Origin: Apium graveolens
Taxonomy: Eukaryota; Streptophyta; Magnoliopsida; Apiales; Apiaceae
Direction of reading: 5' to 3'
DNA length: 64,000 bases
Assembly: GCF_009905375.1 (NCBI RefSeq)
Contig: NC_133653.1
Coordinates: 69,450,920 to 69,514,919, forward strand
Of this stretch, positions 23,601-35,394 are shown one piece after another (the stretch's first letter is position 1; each line of letters opens with the position of its first letter). The position numbers and the translations under genes were made by a program. Under the pieces are notes generated by a model. It was given only the letters and a program-made list of their open reading frames with translations. It did not search any database and was not told the DNA's origin.

Positions 23601-24624
23601 TCCTATCAGAACCAAAAAATAAATGAATAACTCCTACTGCAACTACTGTTACTTTCGTAGCATCTCCCATGAACACGTATATCTCACCATCTCTAAGCAT
23701 TCTAGATAGCTGGAACCCCTGCATAGAATTACAAACATGATCAGTGGCTCCTGTATCTACACACCAAGTGCTCGTAGATATAGCCACTATAAATGTTTCT
23801 GTAACTAGAGAAAGAGACATACCAGTATTTTTTGTCTTCTTAGGAAGAGGACAATCCTGTTTCCAGTGACCTGACTGTTTGCATCTGAAACACTTTCTCT
23901 TAGGCTTTTTCACACCACCCTGAACTCCCACTGCCTTCACAACTTTCTATGTCTGAGCCTTTTTCTTCTTCTTAATACCTTTCGGCTTAGAGGAAGAACC
24001 TTTCTCAGCCACATACACTTGAACACTCTGCCGAAATAATCCTTCAGCTGCCTGAAGTTCTGTTAGCAGTTCTGCGAGACTATACTGCCTCTTGTTCATG
24101 TTGTAATTCAAGCGAAACTGCTCAAAACTCTTGGACAAGCTCATAAGGATAATGTCAATCTGGGTTTCCCCGTCAAGTTCAGCACCAAGGATCTCTATCT
24201 CATTCAGATGCGATATCATCTTGAGAACATGATCCTTTACAGGTGTGCCTTCATCCATCTGAGTGTTCATTAAAGCCTTCATGGCTACTTGCCTAGCAGC
24301 CCTATTCTGATCTCCAAAAAGTTCCTTGAAATTAAAGAGCATATCCGAAGCAGTGGCCATAGACTGATGCTGATGCTGCAAAACACCCGACATTGCTGCC
24401 AGAATGTAACATCGCGACATCTCATCAGCCTTAATCCACCATTTATAATACTATTTCTCATCTTCAGGAGCATCAGCAGCAGGCTGTTCAGGCTTGGGTT
24501 CATAAGTGCAAAACTTGCACTCCTCAGCAGTCAACACAATGTCCAAATTTCGTTTCCATTCAATATAGTTAGGTCCGGTAAGTTTGTTATCCTTAAGTAT
24601 GGTGAATAGTGGATTAAAGCCCAT
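20683..24624 (-). pseudogene. COP-1 gag-pol polyprotein, single frame with four stops
   Basis: Start chosen at ATG 24624 (MGFNPLFTILKDNKL), because the gag domain begins there; an in-frame ATG at 24672 is also possible. Domains in order: UBN2-type gag; zinc knuckle CFRCKQSGHWKQDC (about 23880); protease WCVDTGATDHVCNS (about 23750); integrase with LWHLRLGH...CESC, HSDLCGPI, LRSDRGGEY and NGVAERRNRT (all catalytic residues present); RT with YVDDILLIG (about 21650); RNase H with GYTDSDF and [10 protein letters not shown]; ends VRWMDT*. All pieces share one frame, with no frameshift over about 1,314 codons. Stops: near 24448 and 23947 (CAG to TAG likely), 23575 (a Tyr codon in relatives) and 22768 (TGG to TAG). 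Length is usual for a copia polyprotein. Confidence 0.93.
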
Positions 24625-26088
24625 TTTATCCTGAGAATCATGCATAAAAACATCACATAAATAAGGGTGCATTAATTATTAAGATTTAATGCACTAACAT
24701 CTAAACACCATAAGCTTCTGGTACGCCACGATGTGTGACATGTATACCACCTAATTTTGTTTAAATGTTACTTCGGTCCTATTACTAAACAATATGCCAC
24801 GTTGGGGTGGACTATATTATTTTTCATAGCTAAGTGTATACCATCATCAAATCTTAAATTATTTGAAATCTATGGAACTTGGTACGCCACGATGGGTGGC
24901 GTGTATACCTTCCAATATTCGTAAATTTGCCTTAAATAGAATACTTCAATTCAATATTCATCAATGGTTTGATTTCCAGGTAGTGGAGGAGTCACATCGG
25001 TCTCGCTTAAAACCCACAGCCTTACAAGTTCGATGAACCCGTTTTTGACAAAATCGCCCCAAATCAGAAATAAAGAAAATTCGTATTTATTCCTTTCAAA
25101 ATTTATTAATTTAAGAAGTTTGTTCTAGTAATTTCTATAACATTCTAGACACCATAAATTACATGCCACGATGGGTGACGTATATATAATTTATATTCGT
25201 CTTTATATTAAATTACCTACAACCAATAATGGAGACCATGGGATTTAATTTCATATTAATTCCCTCTCCCACTTAGATTTTTTTTTTATTAAAATTGAGG
25301 AATTTTAAAATTAAATGGGGCCCTATGTTGTTATAATTATGTCTAATCATGCATTCAAAATACACACATAATTTTAGCAACATATAACATTTAATTAAAG
25401 CAATAAATAAATTTTATGTCCATGTCGTCCTAATTAAGTTAAACATGCAATTTTAAAAGAATTACATACATAATTAACGACACACATAATCAATAAATTA
25501 AAGCAATAATTAAAATTTAATGGAAAAAATTAAAATAAATTTTCCACTATTATGGCCCTTGAAAAAAAATCCAGCTCTAAAAAAAAATCTGCCCCAAGCG
25601 CGCCCCGATGCCCCCAGCAGCCCCAGCAGCCCCGGCAGTCCCGGCTGCCGCAGCAGCCCCAACAGTCCCAGCTGCCGCAGCGGCCCCAGCGGCCCCAGCT
25701 GTCGCAGCGGCCGCAGCGCGCGCGCCTGTTGCTTTTCTGTGAGTTTTGTTTTGATTTTGTTCGATCCAAACATCAACAGCAGCCCCTTGTAATCGCACAG
25801 CGGAACAAAAAACTACCGGAATTGATTTTCGATCGCACATAACTTGTTACAAAATACCCGGAATAATTACAAAAAAATAGATCTAATACAAAACTAATTT
25901 TGTAAAATCTATTCTAACACGATCAACCCTCGTGTAAATTACAACCACGATTAAACCACGTGTAATATACATGGCCATAATAGTGGATTAACAACCTGCA
26001 TAAAAAACAATACAAGCAAAACACTATATACACGGATATATAATTATGACATGAACATTATATCATAAAACGTAGAACCCATTACCAG
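24625..26088 (-). other. COP-1 untranslated leader
   Basis: About 1.46 kb between PBS and gag. It has several copies of a short TACGCCACGATG(G/T)GTG phrase (near 24721, 24890 and 25162) and a very GC-rich block (25591-25730). No coding potential with family similarity. This is a long leader for copia. Confidence 0.65.
25591..25730 (-). repeat. GC-rich CAGC/GGCCCCAGC array in the COP-1 leader
   Basis: About 140 bp of imperfect short repeats of GCAGCCCC/GCGGCCCCAGC type in otherwise AT-rich DNA. It opens all frames, which explains several overlapping artefact ORFs rich in Ala, Pro, Gly or Arg. Confidence 0.75.
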
Positions 26089-26101
26089 GCTCTTGATACC
26101 A
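26089..26101 (-). other. Primer-binding site of COP-1
   Basis: Minus strand TGGTATCAAGAGC, 2 bp from the LTR; initiator tRNA-Met type with one inserted A relative to TGGTATCAGAGC. Confidence 0.85.
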
Positions 26102-26103
26102 AT

Positions 26104-27203
26104 TGTTGGGAACCATGGACTTAGGGTGTTACTACGTTTTACGATAAAGATTACGAAAAGAGGATTACCTTGTTAATGGTTGATTCCACGCTCTTCTATT
26201 GTATTCCCAAATTCCCTTGAGCGAAGTGTGGCCTCCGTCTTCTCAAGTTATCCTCTCTTCTTGCTCCTTGGTGGCTACAATATGTTTTCACACAATTCCA
26301 AGCAAAAAGAGAATAAGAATATATATAGGCTACAATAGGGACCATGGATAATTAGGTTGGGCCTTCTAATTACATCTTGAGCCTAGCCCAATGTAATTAA
26401 ATATTAATTCAATCCACTAAAGAATTAATATTTGCACTACCTTTCCTCATACCGTAATTTAATTTAATTATTTCGGTTCCAATATTATTTGCTTATTAAA
26501 TTCCCCATGTTTAAAATATCATATGTCCATTAATTAAATAAATTACTGATAATTTATTTATTTAATATCTTTTATCCTTGATCATCCACTCAACCTTTAT
26601 TTAATTATGCCAGAATAAATTCCACCTGCAGGGTTTCACATAATTAAATCTTTTTGAGCTTTCAAGGGGACATCATTAACTCGAATATTATCAGGACATG
26701 GATTCCTTCAATAAATAATATCCACCATGTATATAATTCCATCACCCAAAATATAATGATATAATTCAAAAGAATTATTTCATATATAAATCAAAGCATG
26801 TAAATAATATACACGTGTCAATTACTAGTTCCGGATTAAGAACCTAAGCATTAATAATAACATAGAATCTTAGTTCTCCTTCTTAATCAGTATTAAGGGA
26901 ACAATTCTAAATTTGATCCTGTTCAATATACACAAAGTATACTAGTATTATTTATTAGTCAATATAAACTAATCTAAATAATACTACAGCCATACCAGTG
27001 GATTGTCCAACACCACCTGTGCTGTGAACCTTATTATATTATATAACCGTATTTAACAATCTAATATTCTGTATTGCATTTGATACTAGATTGTTCACAA
27101 TATATAATATTAGACAACATGTAAACATTCAAATGATTCTCAAATAAACTGGCCAGAAATAAATGTACATACTTCAAATAAATATTTTCAGTATACACTA
27201 ACA
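26104..27203 (-). repeat. 5' LTR of COP-1
   Basis: 1,100 bp, near-identical partner of 19518-20612, bordered on the right by the target duplication CTATC. Confidence 0.93.
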
Positions 27204-30200
27204 CTATCATGCCATCTCTTGACCTTCTCCTTGTATACTTTATTATTCTCATAAGCATGTAGTCGGAACTCATCGAGTTCATTAAGTTGAAGCATTCTCT
27301 TCTCTCCAGTAGCTCCCATGTCAAGATTCAGTTTCTTCAAAGCCCAATACGCTTTATGCTCTAACTCCGCAGGCAAATGACACGCCTTACCATATACCAA
27401 TTGGAAAGGAGACATCCCTAGAGGAGTCTTGAATGCTGTTCTATAGGCCCAAACAACTTCATCTAGCTTCAACGACCAACCCTTCCTTGATGGACTCACA
27501 ACCTTCTCTGAGGTTCGCTTGATCTCTCAATTCGACACTTCAGCTTGCCCATTAGTTTGTGGATGGTAGGTTGTGGCCATACGATGATTCACATGATATC
27601 TTTCCATTAATGCAGTAAATTTGCGATTGCAAAAATGCGATCCCTCGTCAATGATTATGACCCTTGGAGTACCAAAACGTGTGAATATCTGCTTATGAAG
27701 AAAATTTATCACCACCTTAGCATCGTTGGTTGGAAAAGCTTTAACCTCAACCCATTTGGACAAATAATCCACCGCCAAAAGAATATACTGATTATTGCAT
27801 GACGAGATAAATGGCCCCACGAATTCGATTCCTCAAACTTCAAAAATCTCAACTTCAAGAAGCACATTAAGAGGCATCTCGTCTCTCTTGGAAATATTTC
27901 CAACTTGTTGGTAGCGATCACATCTTAATACGAACTGATGAGCATCTTTAAACAAAGTTGGCCAGAAAAATCCCGCTTGAAGAATACGGGCAGTTGTTTT
28001 CTCTCCACCATAATGACCACCATAAATAATGGAGTGACAATCTCTCAAAATACCCTTCGTCTCACTATACAGAATGCACCTCCTTATTATCTGATATGCT
28101 CCCTGTCTGAACAAGAACGAATTATCCCATCGATACCACTTCACCTCATGTAGAAACTTCTTCCTTTGATCATAAGAGAGTTCTTGGGGAATGACATTAC
28201 TCAAAAGATAGTTCACAATGTCTATAAACAATGGTTCTTATTTTTGCAATCCGAAGAGTTATTCGTCAGAAAAAGATTCATTGATAAACGTGTTATCCTG
28301 TGAAGCCTTACCTTGATCTTCCAAATGTGAGAGATGATCCGCTACCTGATTTTATGTACCTTTTATGTCATTAATTTCCAGCTTGAATTCTTGAAGCAAT
28401 ATAATCCATCATATCAAGCGAGGTTTTGAATCTTTCTTCAAGATGAGGTATCGAATAGCAGCATGATCAGTAAAAACTGTCACGTTTTTCCCAAGTAAGT
28501 AAGATCGAAATATCTCGGAACCATAGAAAATTTCCAAAAGATCCTTCTCTATAGTAGTGTAATTCAGCTGAGCACCATTAAGGGTTTTACTATCATAGTA
28601 AACTAGATGAAAAATGTTCTTCTTTCTCTGGCCAAGAACAGCTCCAATTGCAAAATCACTAGCATCACACATCATCTCGAAGGGCTCATTCCAATCAGGT
28701 GTAGTAATAACAGGTGCTGTAGTCAAACTCTTTTTAAACTCTCGAAAGCATCTAGAAATTCTTCATCGAATTTGAATGGAACATCCTTCTCCAACAGATT
28801 ACACAAGGGTTTAGAGATTTTTGAGAAATCTTTGATGAATCGCCGATAAAAACCCGCATGACCAAGAAAACTACGGATTCCCTTAACTGAGATTGGTGGA
28901 GGAAGATTTTCAGTAACCCCCACCTTGGCCTTATTTACTTCAAGACCTTTGCTAGATACCTTGTGCCCAAGAATGATACCCTGTTGCACCATAAATTAAC
29001 ATTTTTCCCAGTTAAGCACCAGATTGGTCTCAACTCATCTTTTCAGCACAAAACCAAGATTATGCAAACACTCGTCATAAGAAGTCTCGAAAACAGAAAA
29101 GTCATCCATGAACACCTCCACATTAGTGCCAATCATATCAGAGAATATGGCCATCATACATATCTGAAAAGTAGCAGGTGCACCAGAAATTCCGAAAGAA
29201 ACTCAACGAAAAGCGAAAGTGCCAAAAGGACAAGTCAAAGTGGTCTTCTCTTGATCTTCTAGGGCAATGCAAATATGATTATAGCCCGAATACCCATCCA
29301 GAAGACAATAATACTCAAGACCAGCCAACCTGTCAAGTATTTGATCAATGAATGGAAGCGGAAAGTGATCCTTCCTATTGGCTTTATTCAGCTTTCGATA
29401 GTCCATGCATACTCTCCACCCTATGACTATCCGAGTAGGAATGAGCTTATTCTTTTCATTTATAACAACTGTAATGCCTACTTTCTTAGGCACACACTGC
29501 ACTGGGCTTACCCATGAACTGTCAGAAATCGGATAGATGATCCCTGCATCCAGCCATTTAAGAATTTCTTTCTTCACTACCTCCTTCATGATAGTATTTG
29601 GTCTTCTCTGTTGTTCAACTGTTGGCTTACTTCCTTCCTCAAGCAGAATTTTATGCATGCAGTAAGAAGGGCTGATTCCCTTGATATCTGCTATAGTCCA
29701 TCCAATTGCTGATTTGAATTCTCTCAGAATTCTCAAGAGCTTGCCTTTATCACTACCTGAAAGGTCAGATGCAATAATAAGAAGTAAAGTAGATGTATCG
29801 TCTAAAAAAAGCATACCTCAAGTGATCAGGCAGTGGTTTGAGCTTAAGTGTGGGAGTTTCCTTAATAAATGGTTTGAGACGCTCCTGAGAATTTTTTAGC
29901 TCCGATAATCCAAGAGACTCGAATGGCAAGTCTAATCTCCTTTTCCATGGAAAAGCATTCAAATACTACAGCTGCTCTGTCCCCTCTTCATCTTCACTAT
30001 CAGATTCCCCTGTTAAGGTTATCTCTAAGGCATTTGTCCTTAGCAATTGATCAAGCTCCGAAGTCACTACAGAGTCAACCAACTCTACTTTAAAGCACTC
30101 CTCTTCATCAGTAGGGATTTTCATTGTGTTGAAGACATTAAAGGTAAAGTCCTGACCCTGAACCCTCATAGTAAGCTCACCCTTCTACACATCGATCAGA

Positions 30201-30499
30201 GTTCGGCTTGTAGCTAAGAATGGTCTCCCCAAGATAATGGGAATTTTCTTATCTTCCTCGAAGTCCAGAATGACAAAATTAGCAGGGAAGATGAGTTTAC
30301 CCACCTTAACCAAGACATCCTGAACTACTCCTCGCGGATAAGTGATGGAACGGTCAGCAAGTTGCAAGGATATTTACCAGTTTTGGGTCAGGCAGACCAA
30401 GTTTCTTGAAAATGGATAAGGGCATCAGATTGATGCTAGCTCCCAAGTCACACAAACACTTGTCGAAAGATAGATTGCCAATGGTGCATGGTATCTTGA
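27204..30499 (-). pseudogene. ATH-1 pol (protease, RT, RNase H, integrase), broken
   Basis: Protease CDLGASINLMPLSIF near 30425-30455. RT from about 29800 with CMDYRKLNKA and the catalytic VFMDDFSVF near 29110. RNase H with [16 protein letters not shown] (about 28660) and TDHAAIRYL. Integrase with GGHYGGEKTTARILQAGF and RYHVNHRMATTYHPQTNGQ, followed by the Athila-type [19 protein letters not shown]. Active-site changes: the first integrase Asp reads Glu (GIEFVGPF) and the second zinc-finger Cys reads Tyr (CDRYQQ). Stops include 30185, 29966, 29203, 28409, 27833 and 27527, mostly explained by C-to-T. A frameshift lies near 28725. The frame is severed at 27204 by COP-1 and resumes at 19517. Confidence 0.9.
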
Positions 30500-32314
30500 A
30501 GCTTCCTAGATATTTAAGTTTAGGAGGTAGTTTCTGTTGTAGCACAACACTACACTCTTCCGTTAAAGCAACGGTTTCCAACTCTTCAAGTTTTAGCTTC
30601 CCAGAAAGAATACCCTTCATGAACTTAGAATAGCTCGATATTTGTTCTAGAGCTTCCGCAAAAGGTATGTTAATGTGCAACTTCTTGAAAACCTCCAAAA
30701 ACTTGGCAAACTGCATGTCGAACTTCTGCTTCTGAAGCCTTTTAGGATATAGAGGAGGTAGATAGACTTGTTTGTCTCCTATATTCAGCTCAGGAGTAAT
30801 GTTTTCAACATCATTCTTCTTCGGTTCCACTTCGTCACCCTTCTGTAAAACTGAATCAGACAAAATTTCATTTTCTAGATATTGAGCGGGTGCGGGTGCG
30901 GGTGCGGGTGTGGGCGCTCTGCTATAGGGCGAGGGCGCGCTGCCCTTCTGGAGAAAAAATTCAGAATCTTTATGTTGATGATTTTGGGGGCTCGAGACCT
31001 TTCCAGACCTCAGGGTGATTGCCTTAAGCTATTTTTTGACTTCTCTCTTGCGTGGATTAACCTATGTGTCACTTAGAAGAGTTCCTTGAGGTCGGTTCAA
31101 TAAGGCGTTAGCAATCTGCCCTATTTGATTCACTAGAGTTTTGATTGAAACCGTTTGGCTTTTGCACATAAGCCTCAACTCCTCCAATTCATATTTTTCA
31201 TTCAAAGATGGACCGGCACCTCCATGAGATTGTTGCATTCCCTTTAGCTGAAATTGTTGCCTTGGTGTATATTGTTGTTAAAAACCAGGAAGATTGAATT
31301 GCTTGTTTCCAAACTGCTGGTATGGCAGGAACAGGTTGCTCTGACCTGTGAAAGTTGCTCACAAACTGAGCTGATTCACTACATATAGCACATTGCTCCG
31401 TCGCATACGAACCTGCACAAAGCTCACAAACACTAGTTATCTGATGAACACCATAGTTGGTCAGGGGATCGACCTTCATAGTTAATGCTTTTAGCTGAGC
31501 AGCGATAGTCGTAGCTGTATCCACTTCCAGAGTTCCTGCTATCTTGCCTTGTGGTAGTCTCTGAGTTGGATTCTGATATTCATTAGCGGCCATCATCTCA
31601 ATTAGCTCATAAGCTTCCTCATAACTCTTAGCCCATAAAGCTCTACCTGATGCTGCATCGAGTATAGGTCTTGACTGTGCTCCTAAACCATTATAAAAGC
31701 AATTGATCACCATCCAGTCAGCAATTGATCCTAAGCATCTCCTTATAACGCTCCCAAGCTTCACATAGAGATTCTCCTAATTGCTGCGCGAATTGAGTAA
31801 GAGTATTCCTGATTACATCTGTGTTTGCCATGGGGAAGAATTTAGTAAGGAATTTCTGAGCAAGATCCTCCCATGTCGCAATAGAACCTGGTGGTAGAGA
31901 GTGCAACCAGTTCTTAGCTTTGTCCCTCAGAGAGAATGGGAAAAGTATCAGTTTCACAGCATCTTCAGAAACATCATTGAACTTGAATGTGTCATAGATC
32001 TCGATAAAATCCCTAATGAGCATATTGGGATCTTCCGTCAGAGCACCCCAAAACTGGACTGAATTATGCACCATCTGAATTGTTCCAGGCTTGATCTCAA
32101 AGGTATTAGCTGCGATAGCTGGCCTGACTATGCTAGATTGAATGTCATTGATCTTTGGTTGAGAATATTCCATCAACGCTTTCGTTGCCGCTGCTGGTTT
32201 TCCCATTGTAATGATCACTTCTTCTTCAACCTTTTCAACTTCTTCAAAAACTTCTTTCTCCTCTTCTTCAACTTCATCTAGTGTTTCCTTACGATATTGA
32301 GAACGTGTTCGCAT
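30500..32314 (-). pseudogene. ATH-1 gag, broken
   Basis: ATG at 32314 (MRTRSQYRKETLDEVEEEE), an acidic N-terminus, then the Ty3/gypsy retrotransposon gag domain (LRDKAKNWLHSLPPGSIATW near 31925) and the Athila-type region with DWMVINCFYNGLGAQSRP and KSYEEAYELIEMMAANEY. A Cys-containing segment CELCAGSYATEQC sits near 31395. A frameshift near 31735 and stops near 31273, 31060 and 31030 interrupt it. A proline-rich GC-rich spacer (30884-30955) precedes the conserved block YLPPLYPKRLQKQKFDMQF that leads to the protease. Confidence 0.87.
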
Positions 32315-32430
32315 ACACGCTCTCTAGAGTACCTGAAACACACGAACAAAGTAAAACTTGTAAGAAAATAATCCGAGTCAGTGAACTTTAATGACCAATG
32401 ATGTCAAGCACATAAACTAAAAATTAACAC

Positions 32431-32451
32431 CGATCCCCGGCAGCGGTGCCA
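32431..32451 (-). other. Primer-binding site of ATH-1
   Basis: Minus strand TGGCACCGCTGCCGGGGAT, 6 bp from the LTR. It is the tRNA-Asp type typical of Athila (usual TGGCGCCGTTGCCGGGG) with two substitutions. Confidence 0.85.
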
Positions 32452-32457
32452 AAAACT

Positions 32458-33874
32458 TGTTCACAATAAAACACACGTGAAAATACACACAAGCGTACGC
32501 GATCACAAGTAGTATAAGATTTAAGTCAAGTTCATTCCCACGGAGATTGGTTTAGGTTAAGTTCATATTATGCACTTATGCAACAATGTATGATTATCGT
32601 TCACAGCTAAGACAAGTAACAAATCTGAGTTGAGTAACTACTTAAGAAATTATACTAGCATGCATTAACTAAGAGATTAAAACTGATTTACTTATATGAG
32701 AGTAAAATATAGGATTCTAACTTCATTAAATACTTCATTCAAAGTTTATGTCTTTATCAATAGTATGCGATGGTGATGATAACTAGTCAGATAACACGAA
32801 ATTAGTATACGCTATTTTTCATATACGTATACCCTATAACTGAGCATCCACAATCAAGATAGAAGCCAAATAGACACCAATTATGCTTAGACCCGATATG
32901 TCTATAGAATTTGAAAACATAACGGTTTAAGAACAAGTTTTCTATTATGATTACATAAGGTGTGTAAGATGGTTAAAATTACACTACAAATTATGCATAT
33001 CAATTCGTACATAAACCTATGCTAGCATGGCAAGTTCTAAACCTCTATATTCACTATCGCTTCAATAGAGATTAATAAACAATCTTAGATGTTAGCTACG
33101 CATCAAAGATGAATAAGCACAACTAAACTAGGAAATCATAAATCACCACACACTAAAGATTTAGAACAATCAACTATTGAAATCCATAAATAAATCCGCT
33201 CGAACCCTATGACAACGATTATTCATGATCGAACGCATCGTCGCCATGGGTTTCAATGAAAAATGGTAATAAATAAGTTCAGAATACTATGAGATAATAT
33301 AAAAGTACTAGGGTTTAGAACAAATCAAAAAACAAGCATCCAAAAGTATCGCCTAAATCGAAGAATACAAAATAATGAACTAATTCTTCTTCTCCTTAGC
33401 CCTCTCGTATGCTCTAGGTCTTCTTAATGTTCTCCCCCGCTTTCTTGTTGTAAAAAATGTCTTCTCTTCATTATATATAAGCCCTGGATCACCTGGACTC
33501 TCCAAATCTTTAAATTAGAGTAGAAACAGGATTCTGCAGTTTTGTAATAGCACGGCCGCGCAGCACTGGAGCACGGGCGCGCTGACCTACTAGAATAACC
33601 GGCACGGGTGTGCCTGTCCTAGCATGGGCACACTGTGCTTTTGCTCTTTTTCTGTAGTTTCTTCTTTTGGGACTCCATTCTTCGTGAGATCCTCCGCAAC
33701 TCCATTCCTGACCTCTTATTAGCATAAAATCATTGTAAAGCTCCTTTCCACCTCCTAACTAGTGCCCTGCAATGACTCAACACAAAACACATCAAAAATA
33801 CGAAATACTTGAGTCCAAAACACCAACTTAAGCTGAAATGAAGCGTTCCAAGGGGATATAAATTCCACTTATCA
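32458..33874 (-). repeat. 5' LTR of ATH-1
   Basis: 1,417 bp, same length as its partner. GC-rich cassette at 33546-33640. Right border fixed by target duplication GTGTA. Confidence 0.93.
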
Positions 33875-33879
33875 GTGTA

Positions 33880-35394
33880 TGAGAACCAGGCTGCATCAAT
33901 TGTGATAAACTTTACAATCAAGGGCCAATAAGTGGAGATTTTTGAGAATGATGTCAACATGGCATTAAGCATACCTACTGACAAGTTGGTGGAGGCTATA
34001 ACTGAGGATGAGCTCTATGAATTCATGGACTTCATCAATTACTCTAAAAAGATCAATCCGTCTAGCATGAAAAAGAAGAACTTGAGGAGGGAATGGTCTT
34101 TTCTCTTTGATTCAGTGATACTTGCAGAAAGTCTGGGTTTGACAATATCTCTAGTATTGCCAGAAGCTAGTTTACTCAATGGCTCACAATAAACAGATAA
34201 ATGTAGGACACTACATCATGGAGGAATTGAGCACCATGCTAAAAATGCCATTAACATCAAGAGGTAAGGAAAAATTTCTTTCTTTATTCAATATGTCTGC
34301 TTTAAACTATAAAGTAAATAACATACATATGATAGATGGTGCGTATAGGTCATTAATAGGAAATTGTAAGCAAGTGTCCAAAATTTTATTTGGATCACTA
34401 TCTACAAAGAACAAGGTGCATGTGGGTCTTAAATTAACTCCATTCATGTTGGAGAAATTTAGGACTTATCCTTATCATATGCCTGATATGAGGTCCAGTG
34501 TAACTCAATCTAGTACAGTAATGGTCCCTGAACCTGTGGAAGTACAAACACAAGAACACCAATAGGGACCTTCCAATACTGAGACCCCTTCTTCTATACA
34601 AGTAGCTTCTAGGAAGCCAACCATTTCATCCTCTCAAAAGGGTTGATTGAGTAAAAAGAAGAGAAATCAGGAACCTTTACCAATAATAAATGAGAGTAGT
34701 GAGGAAGAAACACCAACAGAGTCACCCTTGGTCAGAAAACCAAAGAAGGCTAAAAACTTAAAGTTGACCACTCAAGCCACCTCTGCATCCTTTCAAAAGG
34801 ATGTAGTTGTAAACAAGGGACAAAAGCAGATTCTAGAGGCACCCTCTCAAAAGGATGTCTCTATTGAAAAAAGCATTAGCCCAAATGCACCTTGTATAGA
34901 GTCTGCACAACCATCACTTGAACAAATCCAAGTGTATGGCAGGAGAAATAAGAAAGGCATACACAAGGAGAGCACATCCCTCGAAGATCCCTCATCTATT
35001 CAGGGGGAGCTTCCAACATTCACTTCTGATCAACAAACTCTAATCTCTAAATTTCTTCTTCTTACAGAGCACTTGAATCCAATCCTCAAGTGCAACCCCA
35101 CTCAGGTGATTTGGTTCAAGAAACCTTGCTCACCACCCAGACACCAAATTTAGATGGTGAGATGCTACTACCTGGGGTAGACCTTGATGACACCATCACA
35201 AACATGGGCGATTCATCAGTTTTTACTGAAGACCCCATGGTGATTACAAATGTACCTTGTGCAAATCAGCCTTCACGGGCTGTTAGGTTTGAGGGGAGTT
35301 ATCTAAATCCTCTCCAATTCAATTGGAGGTTCCTGTCACAGGAACAAATCCCCTCAAAACCCTAGCTGAAATTGCACCAACAATTGAAGTTGGG
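33880..35394 (+). pseudogene. SIRE-P third ORF, middle piece
   Basis: Continues the frame from 14974. Reads IVINFTIKGQ, a stop at 33934, then VEIFENDVNMALSIPTDKL and ELYEFMDFINYSKKINPSS. After a frameshift near 34130 it reads QKLVYSMAHNKQINVGHYIM and continues to VNNIHMID. SIRE-B has the same blocks (GVAVEFNATEINKALGIST, LADFMDFINYSEKVNLARL, QKLVYSIAHDKHLDVGSLI). A Ser/Lys-rich low-complexity linker follows (34560-35390), with stops at 34563 and 34644 and a frameshift near 35100. It is cut at 35394 by TEK-1 (target duplication TTGGG). The fold of the first block is unknown; its layout resembles the ATH-1 post-pol domain. Confidence 0.75.

Larger units (their letters stand above)
19518..27203 (-). 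mobile_element. COP-1: nearly intact Ty1/copia element (Tork/TAR-like)
   Basis: 7,686 bp, LTRs 19518-20612 and 26104-27203 (TGTTGGGAACC...CTAACA in plus orientation), perfect target duplication CTATC (19513-19517; 27204-27208). PBS, polypurine tract and one gag-pol frame are present. LTRs differ by roughly 1-2% by eye, making it one of the youngest insertions here, in line with its depth in the nest. The lineage call rests on RT and RNase H motifs ([36 protein letters not shown]) and is moderate. Confidence 0.93.
14975..33874 (-). mobile_element. ATH-1: Athila Ty3/gypsy element carrying COP-1
   Basis: LTRs of 1,417 bp each (14975-16391 and 32458-33874) with TG...CA ends in minus orientation. 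Target duplication GTGCA (14970-14974) / GTGTA (33875-33879). PBS of the tRNA-Asp type used by Athila, polypurine tract at 16392. Order on the minus strand is gag, protease, RT, RNase H, integrase, then a separate post-pol ORF. COP-1 splits the integrase. Without COP-1 it is about 11.2 kb, normal for Athila. LTRs differ by roughly 5% by eye. It lies in the third ORF of SIRE-P. Confidence 0.93.

Noticed and set aside
25510..25842. Several overlapping Ala-, Pro-, Gly- or Arg-rich ORFs
   Set aside because: The GC-rich repeat array opens all frames; no frame has domain features and it lies in the COP-1 leader.
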